Below are positions 35,067 through 43,649 of a stretch of DNA of 64,000 bases, in pieces. Made by a program: the position numbers and the translations under genes. Source of the DNA: Paenibacillaceae bacterium. GTDB taxonomy: Bacteria; Bacillota; Bacilli; Paenibacillales; Paenibacillaceae. The notes under the pieces were generated by a model. The model was not told the origin of the DNA, ran no database searches, and saw only the letters and a list, made by a program, of their open reading frames with translations. The stretch is taken from assembly GCA_004134985.1 (NCBI GenBank), contig REGQ01000065.1:1-64000 (forward strand), given 5' to 3'. Each line of letters opens with the position of its first letter. Within the stretch, counting starts at the first letter, position 1.

Positions 35067-36349
35067 TGTGAACGTGCCCCCGCCTGCTCAACAGCTGCCG
35101 CGCCTTTTCCGGCTGTGCCGTTCGCGGTATTCGCCGATGGCGATACATCCGGCAGCCGGAGCGCTCTGCCTTCGGCAATCGAACGGTTGGCTGTCGCGCC
35201 AATCAGCAATGAAGTCGCGCCAACGCCGCTGTCCGCCTGCTGCCCGAGCCGATCCTCTACACCGCCTTCAAACAACACCTTCCTGAGCTTCGCATCGCCG
35301 CCGCCATGTCCGGCAGCCGATGTATTGACTTCCACATGCTCTGTCGAACCGTCCGGCCGATGGATTGTAATCAGGCTCGTATCGCTCTGTTTCATATCCC
35401 AGCTCGTATATACATTCGTTACTTCCATTCGGCCCTTGGAGCCATTGATGACGCCGCGCCAGCCTTCATACGGACTGTACGCCACCAGAGAATACGTGAG
35501 CATTGCATCATTTTCATAGCGCACATTGACGGACATCGTATCATAGATATCAATTCGGTCATCGAACAGACAGCGGTCACGGATATAACCGTCTTCCTCT
35601 TCAGCCTGATGGTAATATTTTTCAATAAATGCGTCGCTCTCAATATCCAGATAAAACTCGCAAGTTGTCTTGTAGTCACAGGTCAGACAGCGCTCGCCCT
35701 TTTCCTTGCGGTTGTCGCCGTATACCCGAAGTTTGCCGAAGGCATGCACTTCTTCCGGATTGCTGTCCATCCACCAGTTGATAATGTCAAAGTGATGCGT
35801 TGATTTATGAACGAGCAGACCGCCGCTATTTTTCATCTCGGCATGCCATCTGCGGAAATAATCCGCACCGTGCCTGCGGTCCAGGAACCATTCCAGATCG
35901 ATATGGAAAACTTCCCCGATCGCACCATCCATCAGCAGTTCCTTAACTTTGGCAAAGTAAGGGGCAAACCGCAGGTTGAACGTTACCGTAACCTTCTTGC
36001 CGCTTGCTTGCTCCGCTTCCAAAATTTCGCGGCATTTGTCCGCGTCAATGGTCATCGGTTTCTCCGATATGACATCACAGCCTGCCTTCAGCGATTCGAT
36101 GATGTAAGTGTGATGTGTATTATCGGTGCTTGCCACCACGACGACATCCGGCTTCACCTCTGCAAGCATCCGGTGGAAGTCGTCGTAGACCGGCACATTC
36201 TCGCACTCTTCGCTCAGAAATCTGGCGCGTGCCGGGTTGATGTCATAGACGCCTTTGAAGGCAACATGCTCTTTAAAATCCAGCGCCATCGGCTTGGCGA
36301 ACATAAATAATGCTCTTGAGCCGGCTCCTACCAATACATATGTTTTCAT
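35063..36349 (-). CDS. Gfo/Idh/MocA family oxidoreductase (second paralogue)
   Basis: 428-aa paralogue of the protein at 31792. Rossmann YVLVGAGSRALFMFAKPM, VVASTDNTHHTYIIESLKAG, the EKP motif in ISEKPMTIDADKC near residue 95 and LVHKSTHHFDIINWWMDSN near 175. A Cys cluster CLTCDYKTTCEFY lies near residue 225. The C-terminal 30 residues are Ala/Gly/Gln-rich and look like a disordered tail. The gene is 21 nt after the permease gene and overlaps the hydrolase by four bases. Both oxidoreductases may act on the two sugars of one imported disaccharide. Confidence 0.88.
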   Translation of the reverse strand: MKTYVLVGAGSRALFMFAKPMALDFKEHVAFKGVYDINPARARFLSEECENVPVYDDFHRMLAEVKPDVVVVASTDNTHHTYIIESLKAGCDVISEKPMTIDADKCREILEAEQASGKKVTVTFNLRFAPYFAKVKELLMDGAIGEVFHIDLEWFLDRRHGADYFRRWHAEMKNSGGLLVHKSTHHFDIINWWMDSNPEEVHAFGKLRVYGDNRKEKGERCLTCDYKTTCEFYLDIESDAFIEKYYHQAEEEDGYIRDRCLFDDRIDIYDTMSVNVRYENDAMLTYSLVAYSPYEGWRGVINGSKGRMEVTNVYTSWDMKQSDTSLITIHRPDGSTEHVEVNTSAAGHGGGDAKLRKVLFEGGVEDRLGQQADSGVGATSLLIGATANRSIAEGRALRLPDVSPSANTANGTAGKGAAAVEQAGARSQ

Positions 36350-36370
36350 CTGTTATGCATCTCCCCATCT

Positions 36371-37201
36371 TCAACCTTTCATCCCTGTTGAAGCGATCCC
36401 CTGCACAAACTGCTTTTGTGCAACCAAGTAGACGATCACGACAGGAAGGGTCGTAATTGCCGCACCAGCCATCAGCAATGCCTGATTCACGTTTTCCGAT
36501 TTCAAATAAAGCAAAGCGAGCGGCAGCGTGTACAGCGCCTTGTCTTGCAAGTAAATCAACGGACCCAGCGTGTTATTCCAAGCTCCCATAAAGGTAAATA
36601 CGCCAAGCGCAGCCAATGCCGGACGGCATAAAGGCAAATATATTTTAAAGAAGATGCCTGGCGGCGAGCTGCCGTCAATTGTTGCGGCCTCATAAATTTC
36701 CTTCGGTAGTGTCTTAATAAATTGATGCATCAGGAAAATTCCAAACGCCCCGCCGAGAAAGCTCGGAATGATCAGCGGCGCATACGTATCCAAAGCATTA
36801 AACTGCTTCCAAATGAAATACGTCGGCACCATCGTCACCTGTGAAGGAATCATCAGCGTGGCCAGCATAATCATATAGAGAAAGCCTCTTAGCTTGAATT
36901 TGAACATCGCCAACCCGAATGCGATAAACGCACAGGACAGCAATGAGCCGATCATGTCAAAGGTAACAAGGAAAAAGCTGTTTACCGTGTAACGCCCAAA
37001 ATCAACCTTATTCCAAATGGTCGCATAGTTTTCCCAATTAAACGGATCCGGAATGAGTTGAGGCGGCATTTGCGATATAGCCCCTACCGTTTTGAGCGAT
37101 GTCGACAGCATCCAGATGAACGGAAACACCATAAACACCGCGCCTGCGATCAAAAACAGGTATATGGCCAGTTTCAAGAGAGGATGAGTGGTTTTATTCA
37201 T
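36371..37201 (-). CDS. Carbohydrate ABC transporter permease (MalG type)
   Basis: 276-aa permease with six membrane segments (LAIYLFLIAGAVFMVFPFIW first) and the EAA loop LPKEIYEAATIDGSSPPGIF near residue 180. Its ATG at 37201 overlaps the upstream permease stop by eight bases (ATGAATAA), showing translational coupling; the longer frame to 37222 lies inside that gene. Together with the gene at 37194 and the binding protein at 38143 it makes a CUT1 importer without its own ATPase. Confidence 0.92.
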   Translation of the reverse strand: MNKTTHPLLKLAIYLFLIAGAVFMVFPFIWMLSTSLKTVGAISQMPPQLIPDPFNWENYATIWNKVDFGRYTVNSFFLVTFDMIGSLLSCAFIAFGLAMFKFKLRGFLYMIMLATLMIPSQVTMVPTYFIWKQFNALDTYAPLIIPSFLGGAFGIFLMHQFIKTLPKEIYEAATIDGSSPPGIFFKIYLPLCRPALAALGVFTFMGAWNNTLGPLIYLQDKALYTLPLALLYLKSENVNQALLMAGAAITTLPVVIVYLVAQKQFVQGIASTGMKG

Positions 37202-38075
37202 AGTGCACCCACTTTCTCTCAAAGTACTTTTGGAACAAGGTGAAAGCTAAAATGATGATGAACAAGATCCATGCTGTCGCAGAGGCAGGACCCATCTTGA
37301 ACAATAGGAAGGCATCGCGATATATAAGCAGATTCGGAACCATATTGCGTTCCGGAATTCCGGTTGTAATCGAGCCGAACAGTCCAAGGAACACATCAAA
37401 CGCCTGAAATGCCGCAATTGTCGATAAAATCATGACCAGGAACACCATTGGCGTAACGAGCGGGAACACGATGCTCCGCAATTTATCCCAACTGGTGGCG
37501 CCATCCATTTCCGCCGACTCCAGCACTTCTTTCGGCACATTCTGCATGCCGGCAAGCAGCAAAATCATCGACTGCCCCATGCCTTTCCAGACGTTGACGA
37601 CGGCGATACTGGCAATAACCATCAGCCAATTGCTGCTGTCGATCCATTTGACCGGATTGATGTTGATTGTGCCAAGCAGCCAGTTAATGACCCCGTACTG
37701 ATAGTTGAACATCCAGACCCACACTACGCCGCCTGCCATCCAGGGGGTAACGACCGGTAGAAAGTAGAACAATCGGAACATCGCTTTCGCCCGAATGGCC
37801 TGATTTAATAAAAACGCAATGAGAAACGCCGCGATGGTCTGCAATGGTACGAATAGCAGCGCAAATACAAATACATTTCGGATCGAAATCCAGAACTCAT
37901 GTTTATTGATGACACTAATCCAGTTGCTTAGTCCTACCCATTTCGGCGCATTGAACAGATCCCACTGCGTAAAGGAAATGTAGGTAGAAAAAATAACAGG
38001 AAACAAGAGGAATACCAAAACATTAATAATGAATGGCAGTGTGAAGAGGTAACCCCAATACCCCTGTTTTCTCAT
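37194..38075 (-). CDS. Carbohydrate ABC transporter permease (MalF type)
   Basis: 293-aa permease, six membrane segments (LFTLPFIINVLVFLLFPVIF first) and the EAA loop VPKEVLESAEMDGATSWDKL near residue 195. It is 67 nt downstream of the binding-protein gene on the same strand and overlaps the next permease by eight bases. Confidence 0.92.
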   Translation of the reverse strand: MRKQGYWGYLFTLPFIINVLVFLLFPVIFSTYISFTQWDLFNAPKWVGLSNWISVINKHEFWISIRNVFVFALLFVPLQTIAAFLIAFLLNQAIRAKAMFRLFYFLPVVTPWMAGGVVWVWMFNYQYGVINWLLGTININPVKWIDSSNWLMVIASIAVVNVWKGMGQSMILLLAGMQNVPKEVLESAEMDGATSWDKLRSIVFPLVTPMVFLVMILSTIAAFQAFDVFLGLFGSITTGIPERNMVPNLLIYRDAFLLFKMGPASATAWILFIIILAFTLFQKYFERKWVHYE

Positions 38076-38142
38076 AAAACCCCAGCCTTTCTATAACCCC
38101 GGTGCGTTCTTGCGAACGCACCACAGGCTGCTTCATCAACTG

Positions 38143-39468
38143 CTAGTTTGCGTCCAGCACTTCCTGGACTTTCTTGTGGATATCTACCGCGCCTTTTTCA
38201 ACATCGACATTGCCAACCATCATTTCATTGACAACCTGCTGAACAAGGATACGCCACTCACTCCAGGTAGCATTCTCATCCAGCGTTACGCCGCCTTCTT
38301 CAATTCCTTCCGTAAATGCCTGTTTGTTAAGGGGCTTGGTTGTGCTATCGTTCAGCAATGCCAACGCGTCTTTCTTGACAGGCAGCGCAGAACCGCTGTT
38401 CGCGACAATCGCTTGCGCCTCTTCACCCAAGTAATACTTCAGGAACTGCCATGCCGCATCTTTCGCTTCGTCCTTCGCTCTGGACGAAATCAGCCATGAG
38501 TTGGCAACAGTAGGTACGTAGCGATTGCCGTCTACTGCTTTTGGAATTTTTACTGTATCCCAGTCTACATCCGGGAAGCTGTCATTCATCGATACTTGCA
38601 AGCTGTATTGCATAAAGTACATCGCCGCTTTGCCGCTGGCGAATACTTCAAGCTCGCCGCCATTTGCTTTCAAGAAGTCAATGTCGGCAAAATAGCCATT
38701 CAGGTTGCCGTCAACCAACTGTTGCAAGCCTGCAATCGTTTGCGGATTGTCGAAATTGGCTTTTGTCTTAGTTTCGTCAAGCGCTGAACCGCCCGCTTGC
38801 TTGATCCATGGGAACCAGCCGTTCGTAATCGAGAAGGAACCGATAAATCCGAATTGCGTCGGCTTTGCATCGCCTTCCTTGACGGTCAGCTGCTTGGATG
38901 CTTCAATCAGGTCATTGAACGTCCAGTCATCTGTAGGTACTGGCAAGCCTGCCGCTTCGAATACATCTTTGTTGTAAGCAAGCGCCACGGGATTGATTCC
39001 GTGCGGAACACCCCATACCTGTCCATCAGGCGTTTTCGCTGAAAATAACGAATCAATATAGTCATCCGCTTTCAAATCTTGTTCAATGTACTTGGTCAGG
39101 TCCTCGGCAACGCCGCGTTCCCCGTAGCTAAGGATCGTCGCATTTTCTTGAAACCATACGTCCGGCATTGTATTGCCGGCAATTTGCGTTGCAATTTTGG
39201 AAGTGAAGTCCCCCCAAGGCGCTTCCTGAATGACAACATCGATGTTCGGATGCGAAGCAATAAATCCATCGATGATTTCTTTGCTTGTCACTTCATAGCT
39301 GCCTGGCAAACCAATTTTCAGTGTTACTTTCTTTTCATTGTCGGTATTGCTTGGATTGTTGTTGTTTCCCGGATCACTTGTTCCTTCCTTGGAATTACCG
39401 GATGAACAAGCTGCAACTACCATAATTACTGCTAACAAAAGGGTAAACAAACTTATCTTTTTCTTCAA
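38143..39468 (-). CDS. Sugar-binding lipoprotein of a CUT1 ABC importer
   Basis: 441-aa extracellular lipoprotein of the MalE-like family 1 solute-binding proteins. It starts at TTG 39468, with AAGGAGGG 6 nt upstream. The lipobox is VVAACS, giving Cys near residue 21, followed by a Gly/Ser/Asn linker. The body shows IGLPGSYEVTSKEIIDGFI, NTMPDVWFQENATILSYGE and YNKDVFEAAGLPVPTDDWTF. It is the first gene of an eight-gene minus-strand run to nagA. Operator-like sites (39491, 39555) and a TATAAT box lie just upstream, so LacI-type repression is expected. Confidence 0.92.
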   Translation of the reverse strand: MKKKISLFTLLLAVIMVVAACSSGNSKEGTSDPGNNNNPSNTDNEKKVTLKIGLPGSYEVTSKEIIDGFIASHPNIDVVIQEAPWGDFTSKIATQIAGNTMPDVWFQENATILSYGERGVAEDLTKYIEQDLKADDYIDSLFSAKTPDGQVWGVPHGINPVALAYNKDVFEAAGLPVPTDDWTFNDLIEASKQLTVKEGDAKPTQFGFIGSFSITNGWFPWIKQAGGSALDETKTKANFDNPQTIAGLQQLVDGNLNGYFADIDFLKANGGELEVFASGKAAMYFMQYSLQVSMNDSFPDVDWDTVKIPKAVDGNRYVPTVANSWLISSRAKDEAKDAAWQFLKYYLGEEAQAIVANSGSALPVKKDALALLNDSTTKPLNKQAFTEGIEEGGVTLDENATWSEWRILVQQVVNEMMVGNVDVEKGAVDIHKKVQEVLDAN

Positions 39469-39490
39469 AGCAAACCCTCCTTTTTGTTTA

Positions 39491-39504
39491 GAAATCGATT
39501 ACTT
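39491..39504 (-). promoter_or_regulatory. LacI-type operator copy 1
   Basis: GAAATCGATTACTT, 23 nt before the start of the binding-protein gene. Same motif as at 39555, 39720 and 40833. Probable site for the LacI-family regulator coded at 39773. Confidence 0.6.
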
Positions 39505-39554
39505 AGAGTGGCAGTTTAACTTAGAGCAAACTAATTTTCCTAACCAAGTTGTTC

Positions 39555-39568
39555 AAGTAATCGATATC
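39555..39568 (-). promoter_or_regulatory. LacI-type operator copy 2 (inverted)
   Basis: AAGTAATCGATATC, the reverse complement of copy 1 with one change. It lies about 10 nt downstream of the -10 box at 39578-39583, at or just after the predicted transcription start, so a bound repressor would block initiation. Confidence 0.6.
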
Positions 39569-39577
39569 TATAGATGG

Positions 39578-39606
39578 ATTATAGCACGTAACCGCTTGCT
39601 TTAAAA
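39578..39606 (-). promoter_or_regulatory. Promoter of the sugar importer operon, with overlapping cre-like site
   Basis: On the minus strand a perfect TATAAT (39583-39578) lies 17 nt after TTTTAA, a weak -35 box. A sequence with 14 of 16 matches to the CcpA consensus (AAGCAAGCGGTTACGT, 39601-39586) overlaps the -35 region. Regulation by both LacI-type repressor and carbon catabolite repression is inferred. Confidence 0.5.
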
Positions 39607-39719
39607 CATATTTATTTATTTTTAAGCTATTTCAGACTTAAATTACCCTGCTTCGCCTTATTTTAAACATTAATTTTCATTTCAGCTTAGGAATTCGGCT
39701 GTTTCTAATTGATAATAGA

Positions 39720-39732
39720 AATCGATTACTGT
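39720..39732 (-). promoter_or_regulatory. LacI-type operator copy 3
   Basis: AAATCGATTACTG, about 155 nt upstream of copy 2 and 250 nt before the importer operon start. Could bring the repressor into a loop with copies 1 and 2. Confidence 0.5.
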
Positions 39733-39741
39733 ATCAAATGC

Positions 39742-39770
39742 CAAAAAAAAGCCGGAGCAGCGCTCGCTTC
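39742..39770 (-). terminator. Terminator of lacI-type gene
   Basis: On the minus strand AGCGAGC-GCT-GCTC with CGGCT forms a short bulged hairpin followed by eight T's, 5-10 nt past the regulator stop. Modest stem strength. Confidence 0.55.
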
Positions 39771-39772
39771 AT

Positions 39773-40813
39773 CTACTGATGAACCGAGTTCGTCTCCCTA
39801 ATTGAACTGCGCTCAAGCAATCTCGGCTGCAGCATGACGTCAAACATCGGGATATCTTCGCCCTGCATCATGTCCAGCAGCATTTTACAAGCCATTTTGC
39901 CCATCTCATAATCAGGCTGTTTGATCGTCGTAAGCGGGGGGTGCATCAGTTGGCCAAGATCGATCCCGTCAAACCCCATTACCGAAACATCCTCCGGCAC
40001 CTTGTACGCCCTGAGTGACAGCTCGTTCATTACCCCGAAGGCCATCATATCATTGCACGCAAAAATAGCCGTAGGCGGGTTGGCATGCGCAAGCAGTCGC
40101 TGTGTCAAATGCCGGCCCGTGTCGAAAATATGCACCGCATTATACAATTCCTCCGTGTCCGCTTCCTCAACAATCGGCTCCAGCCCGGCATCCTTCATCG
40201 CTTCCAGGTAGCCTCCGCAAATGCTTTTGCGGCTTGGACGGTCCATCTGGGACGTTACATAGCCAATCCGGGTATGGCCTTTCGCCTGCAAGTAGCGGGT
40301 AGCCAAATATCCGCCCTTATGGTAATCAAATTCGATTTGGCAGATGCCTTCTTCTTCTATTTTTTGGTCGATTGCTACGACCTTGATGCCGTAGTTTTTC
40401 AAATTTTTTATCAGTTTCTTGTTTTGTGAAATCGACGAAATGACAAGCCCCTTCACCTGTTTTTCCATCATCGTCTGGATATATTTCTCTTCCAGCGCCG
40501 GGTCTTCCAGTGAATTGCAGCCGATCACGACAAAATCGTTTTGTCTGGCGACCTCTTCGATCCCGAACATTACGGAAGAATAGAAAGGATTTACTATCGA
40601 AGGAATGATGACACCGATCGTCATCGTGCTGTTCATTTTCAATTGCTTGCCCAGCATGTTGGGAATGTAGTTTGATTCGGCGGCAATGCGCTGAATTCGC
40701 TCTTTCAATTCTTTACTGACCGGATAGCCGCTGTTGCTCAATACGCGTGATACTGTAGCTGAAGAAACCTTCGCCATTTTGGCGATATCATGAATTGTTG
40801 TTGGCTTGTTCAT
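39773..40813 (-). CDS. LacI family transcriptional regulator
   Basis: 346-aa repressor. The N-terminal helix-turn-helix TIHDIAKMAKVSSATVSRVL includes the hinge-helix region ending NYIPNMLGKQL; the periplasmic-binding-protein-like sensor follows (IGVIIPSIVNPFYSSVMFGI near 60, FACNDMMAFGVMNELSLRA near 225, SVMGFDGIDLGQLMHPPLTT near 260). ATG 40813 is preferred over the frame start at 40882, where no ribosome-binding site is seen; AGAGGTAAT precedes it. An operator-like GGAAATCGTTTACT lies 20 nt upstream, suggesting autorepression. It should control the importer operon downstream on the same strand. Confidence 0.92.
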   Translation of the reverse strand: MNKPTTIHDIAKMAKVSSATVSRVLSNSGYPVSKELKERIQRIAAESNYIPNMLGKQLKMNSTMTIGVIIPSIVNPFYSSVMFGIEEVARQNDFVVIGCNSLEDPALEEKYIQTMMEKQVKGLVISSISQNKKLIKNLKNYGIKVVAIDQKIEEEGICQIEFDYHKGGYLATRYLQAKGHTRIGYVTSQMDRPSRKSICGGYLEAMKDAGLEPIVEEADTEELYNAVHIFDTGRHLTQRLLAHANPPTAIFACNDMMAFGVMNELSLRAYKVPEDVSVMGFDGIDLGQLMHPPLTTIKQPDYEMGKMACKMLLDMMQGEDIPMFDVMLQPRLLERSSIRETNSVHQ

Positions 40814-40832
40814 AATTACCTCTTCCTCTGAT

Positions 40833-40846
40833 GGAAATCGTTTACT
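40833..40846 (-). promoter_or_regulatory. LacI-type operator copy 4 (autoregulatory)
   Basis: GGAAATCGTTTACT, 20 nt before the regulator gene start; matches the importer-side sites at GAAATCG and TTACT. Confidence 0.5.
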
Positions 40847-40878
40847 ACGCTCCAGTATACAAACCATCCTCGTAAAAA

Positions 40879-41574
40879 TCAATCCAATGAAGCAAAAGAC
40901 GACGGCCGCAAAACGCTTCTTACTTTATAGAGCATCCATGTTTTGGCCAGCGATTCTTCCGCCCGATGCTTCGCAACTTTATTCAAAAAATAAAAATCTG
41001 CCGGAGATACCGCCAGTTTAAACAATGGCGCGACTGGTTCGTCGCATGTCCATTCATCAAACTGAATCATGCCTGCGTCAGATTGAATAAATCCTTCGCT
41101 CGGCAGCACATAAATGACGCCGTTAGTCCACGGATTGTTGTTGAAGGTCGGTGTACTTAAAGAATAATAATGATATTTGTTGCTGTCTCCTGCACGAAGA
41201 CAACCGTTGCGAAAATTGCCGACAACCTGTTCGCGGCGCAAAACCGCGTAAAAAATCGGCCAGATCGCATCTTTGCTAGCAAACACGGAAGTCGTCATCT
41301 TCCCATCAAACAACGTCTGCTGACGCGGTTCAAATTGCTCGATGCCAGGGCGATTTGATCCATGGAGCACAACCGGTTTGCTGCGCAGCAAATATTCCAG
41401 AAATTTATATTTAGGCGCTTTCAAGCGATAATCAACACTATTCTGGCCGCTTGAACAGACCTCGTCATAAAGCGTTTCAAAGTCCGCTTCCTCCTCTTTC
41501 GAAATGTAGATCGAAGGGGCAGGATAGAACAGCGCACGCAACACAGCAGATTTCCAGACGGATTGCAGATTCAT
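40879..41574 (-). CDS. Conserved-looking hypothetical protein
   Basis: 231-aa cytoplasmic protein, not recognised. It has a segment VVLHGSNRPGIEQFEPRQQ near residue 72, then VFASKDAIWPIFYAVLRR near 95 and GVIYVLPSEGFIQ near 150. The HGS...F.P...VFAS.D...FYA pattern is reminiscent of proteins with an ADP-ribosyltransferase-like fold, but no catalytic set can be named. No membrane segment. The gene is 66 nt upstream of the LacI gene on the same strand. Upstream lies a repeat-rich intergenic region and the CRISPR array. Confidence 0.75.
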   Translation of the reverse strand: MNLQSVWKSAVLRALFYPAPSIYISKEEEADFETLYDEVCSSGQNSVDYRLKAPKYKFLEYLLRSKPVVLHGSNRPGIEQFEPRQQTLFDGKMTTSVFASKDAIWPIFYAVLRREQVVGNFRNGCLRAGDSNKYHYYSLSTPTFNNNPWTNGVIYVLPSEGFIQSDAGMIQFDEWTCDEPVAPLFKLAVSPADFYFLNKVAKHRAEESLAKTWMLYKVRSVLRPSSFASLD

Positions 41575-41795
41575 TCAAGGATCATCCTTTGCAGAACAGT
41601 AGAGTAGTTCGCGTGCTTGTGGTCCATAGTTTCGTAATTCGTGGCAAGTAATAGTGGTTACATGGTTACGATGTATGACAATGGTCTACGTTAGGGCAAG
41701 CGGTTCCACTTTTGGCGTTCACATTGGCGCGAGAGCATATCCGACTGACCGGACAGGTGTTCCAGACACTCCACTATCCAATCCAACATTTGCGT

Positions 41796-41870
41796 GGGCG
41801 GACAGACGTTCCGCTATTTGCCCCCTAACCATCATAACCGAATTTTCACGGACACACGTTCACTAGCGTT
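41796..41870. repeat. Two left-pointing GGAACGT modules
   Basis: 41799-41822 reads GCGGACAGACGTTCCGCTAT then TTGC; 41849-41868 reads ACGGACACACGTTCACTAGC, 50 bp later. A further degenerate piece CCGGACAGGTGTTCC lies near 41751. Same family as at 99, 9991, 14776 and 26674. Confidence 0.75.
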
Positions 41871-42009
41871 TCATCAACACTGGCATTTGAGTGCAATTCC
41901 AATTTATAGGCAATGTCCCCATACCTATCCATGAAGTTGCATCTGGAGTCATTACGATGATGGCTATCAAACCGCCACGTCCCCTTTGTTGAGGGGCTTT
42001 CTATTTCGC

Positions 42010-42048
42010 AAGTGTTCGTGTGAGCGTTCGTGTGGGTGTTCGTGTGGG
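42010..42048 (+). repeat. 12-bp short tandem repeat
   Basis: Three consecutive GTTCGTGTGRGY units just before the 205-bp element copy A. Confidence 0.7.
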
Positions 42049-42252
42049 TCTTGCGCTAACGCTTGCCACAGCTCTTAAATGGTCTCAAATGACCCATTTT
42101 CAACTCTAACGCTTACCACAGCGCTTATTCACCCCTTGGACGGCTAAAATCGTACGATTTTCAATAAATAAGGTGTCTCAGTTTCCTTACAATATTTATG
42201 GGGCTGAATTTCCCTAAATAGCGCCGCTCATCAGCGTTAGAATTTCACATGG
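42049..42252 (+). repeat. Dispersed 205-bp intergenic element, copy A
   Basis: Highly similar over its whole length to 58325-58530 in the same orientation; for example TCTTGCGCTAACGCTTGCCA at the left and CCCTAAATAGCGCCGCTCAT near the right are shared. The left end CTAACGCT and right end AGCGTTAG are inverted repeats. Inside are two copies of a CTAACGCTTGCCACAGCGCT-like motif and a 16-bp perfect palindrome AAAATCGTACGATTTT (42146-42161). No ORF. Confidence 0.9.
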
Positions 42253-42549
42253 CCCGAATTCCACATACTCCCCTTGGTTTGGTCGCGGATCATGGCAACC
42301 ACTAATTTTTAGACGGAGCCAGTTTATCTCTATACACAAAGTTCCTGCAGCAGGGTAATATATTGAATTTCATTATACATTTATTTGGAAAAAAGCGGTA
42401 GTTAGTTGTATAAATTTGTGTGTTAAGGAGCTCTGGAGCTTCAGAGGTGGATATTGTTGGATCGCGCAAACTGAAAGGTCACAGATATAGTAGGGGTTAG
42501 TTCATACCAACACCAATCGCGGATTTTCAATAGTTTCATTGTTAAGATT

Positions 42550-43318
42550 GTCGCGAGCCACACATCCCGTACGGGATATGACCCCGCAAATTAAGACAAG
42601 TACGCAAAAATTCCGAAATTCCAATCCACACATCTCGCACGGGATGTGACTTTGACCAATTTGGAGATGCAATATACACAATTATTTCAATCCACACATC
42701 CCGTACGGGATGTGACGGTTCATGAAGAACACGATGGCCTCCATCCAGAAAATTCAATCCACACATCCCGTACGGGATGTGACTGGGTCGAGCCGGACGC
42801 GTTAAAAAGAAAGAAGCCATTTCAATCCACACATCCCGTACGGGATGTGACCATATCCCCCAAATTGACCTTGTGGCTATCGTTATTTCAATCCACACAT
42901 CCCGTACGGGATGTGACTGGAGGTGGCAGCGCGTCCCGGATCGCATTTGTCATTTCAATCCACACATCCCGTACGGGATGTGACAGCGGTTAAACCGTCG
43001 CTGCCGCCAGATAGTCCGATTTCAATCCACACATCCCGTACGGGATGTGACTAACACTTCGACAGGGTACGACCGATAGTTGGAAATTTCAATCCACACA
43101 TCCCGTACGGGATGTGACCCTTCCTTGTCCATCTTTTACTAAGTCTAACGAATTTCAATCCACACATCCCGTACGGGATGTGACTGGGTGGGGTGAGGCA
43201 CTGGACAGCTGGTACAACATTTCAATCCACACATCCCGTACGGGATGTGACTTTATGTTTATTTAATGTGGCATGAACTACGGTAATTTCAATCCACACA
43301 TCCCGTACGGGATGTGAC
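42550..43318 (-). CRISPR. CRISPR array, 12 repeats and 11 spacers, type I-C-like
   Basis: 33-bp repeats with a central palindrome CATCCCGTACGGGATG and, in the minus direction, the start GTCACATCCCG and end GTGGATTGAAAT typical of type I-C. Repeats end at 42582, 42650, 42716, 42783, 42851, 42917, 42984, 43051, 43118, 43184, 43251 and 43318. Spacers are 33-35 bp. The repeat at 42550-42582 is badly degenerate and the one at 42618-42650 has three changes, which marks the old distal end; the 43318 end is leader-proximal, so transcription is on the minus strand. No cas gene lies in this window. Confidence 0.97.
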
Positions 43319-43490
43319 AGCGATTTTTCGTAAAAAATGCTCGCAAATAGCTAGATCAGCGTGAGAAACTATTTCATTATCTAAATATTGTAAATAAATT
43401 AAAGATATCACTCTTTCGTTTTACATTATAAGGAATTTATTCAGTGCGAATCCCCCGGGGTTTTCATGTGCACTATACATTCGCACCAGC
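43319..43490 (-). promoter_or_regulatory. CRISPR leader with conserved-looking hairpin
   Basis: A+T-rich segment directly before the first (newest) repeat on the minus strand. At its far end GTGCGAAT (43444-43451) and ATTCGCAC (43478-43485) form an inverted repeat enclosing CATGAAAACCCCGGGG in minus orientation. I recall similar GTGCGAA...TTCGCAC hairpins in leaders next to cas2 of type I-C loci, but this is from memory. Confidence 0.65.
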
Positions 43491-43500
43491 CATTTGCAAC

Positions 43501-43536
43501 TTAAATATAAATTCAAAATCCTTCCAAGTCAACAAA
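43501..43536 (-). pseudogene. Possible remnant of the cas2 3' end
   Basis: The minus frame here reads FVDLEGF, stop, IYI, stop. Type I-C Cas2 proteins end in a D-x-E-G-x-L-type tail, so one base change would restore an LEGFLIYI end. It sits exactly where cas2 normally ends, just upstream of the leader hairpin. Only about 11 codons support this, so it is speculative. Confidence 0.25.
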
Positions 43537-43559
43537 ACTAGTGAATACTCACTCGTTAA

Positions 43560-43588
43560 AACAAAAAAGACGAGGGAACCCGCCCTCG
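43560..43588 (-). terminator. Terminator of the ABC/racemase-like operon
   Basis: On the minus strand CGAGGG-CGGGTT-CCCTCG is followed by TCTTTTTTGTTTT. Lies about 60 nt past the stop at 43650 and insulates the CRISPR leader from that operon. Confidence 0.8.
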
Positions 43589-43649
43589 CCTCGCCTCGCC
43601 TTTCCTTTTCTTTCCTTTCCTCGCCTTGCCTTGTTTGCTTACTTGCCGC

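Noticed and set aside
42542-42993. ORFs encoding repeated HPVRDV or SHPVRDVWIE motifs
   Set aside because: They are translations of the CRISPR repeats and spacers.
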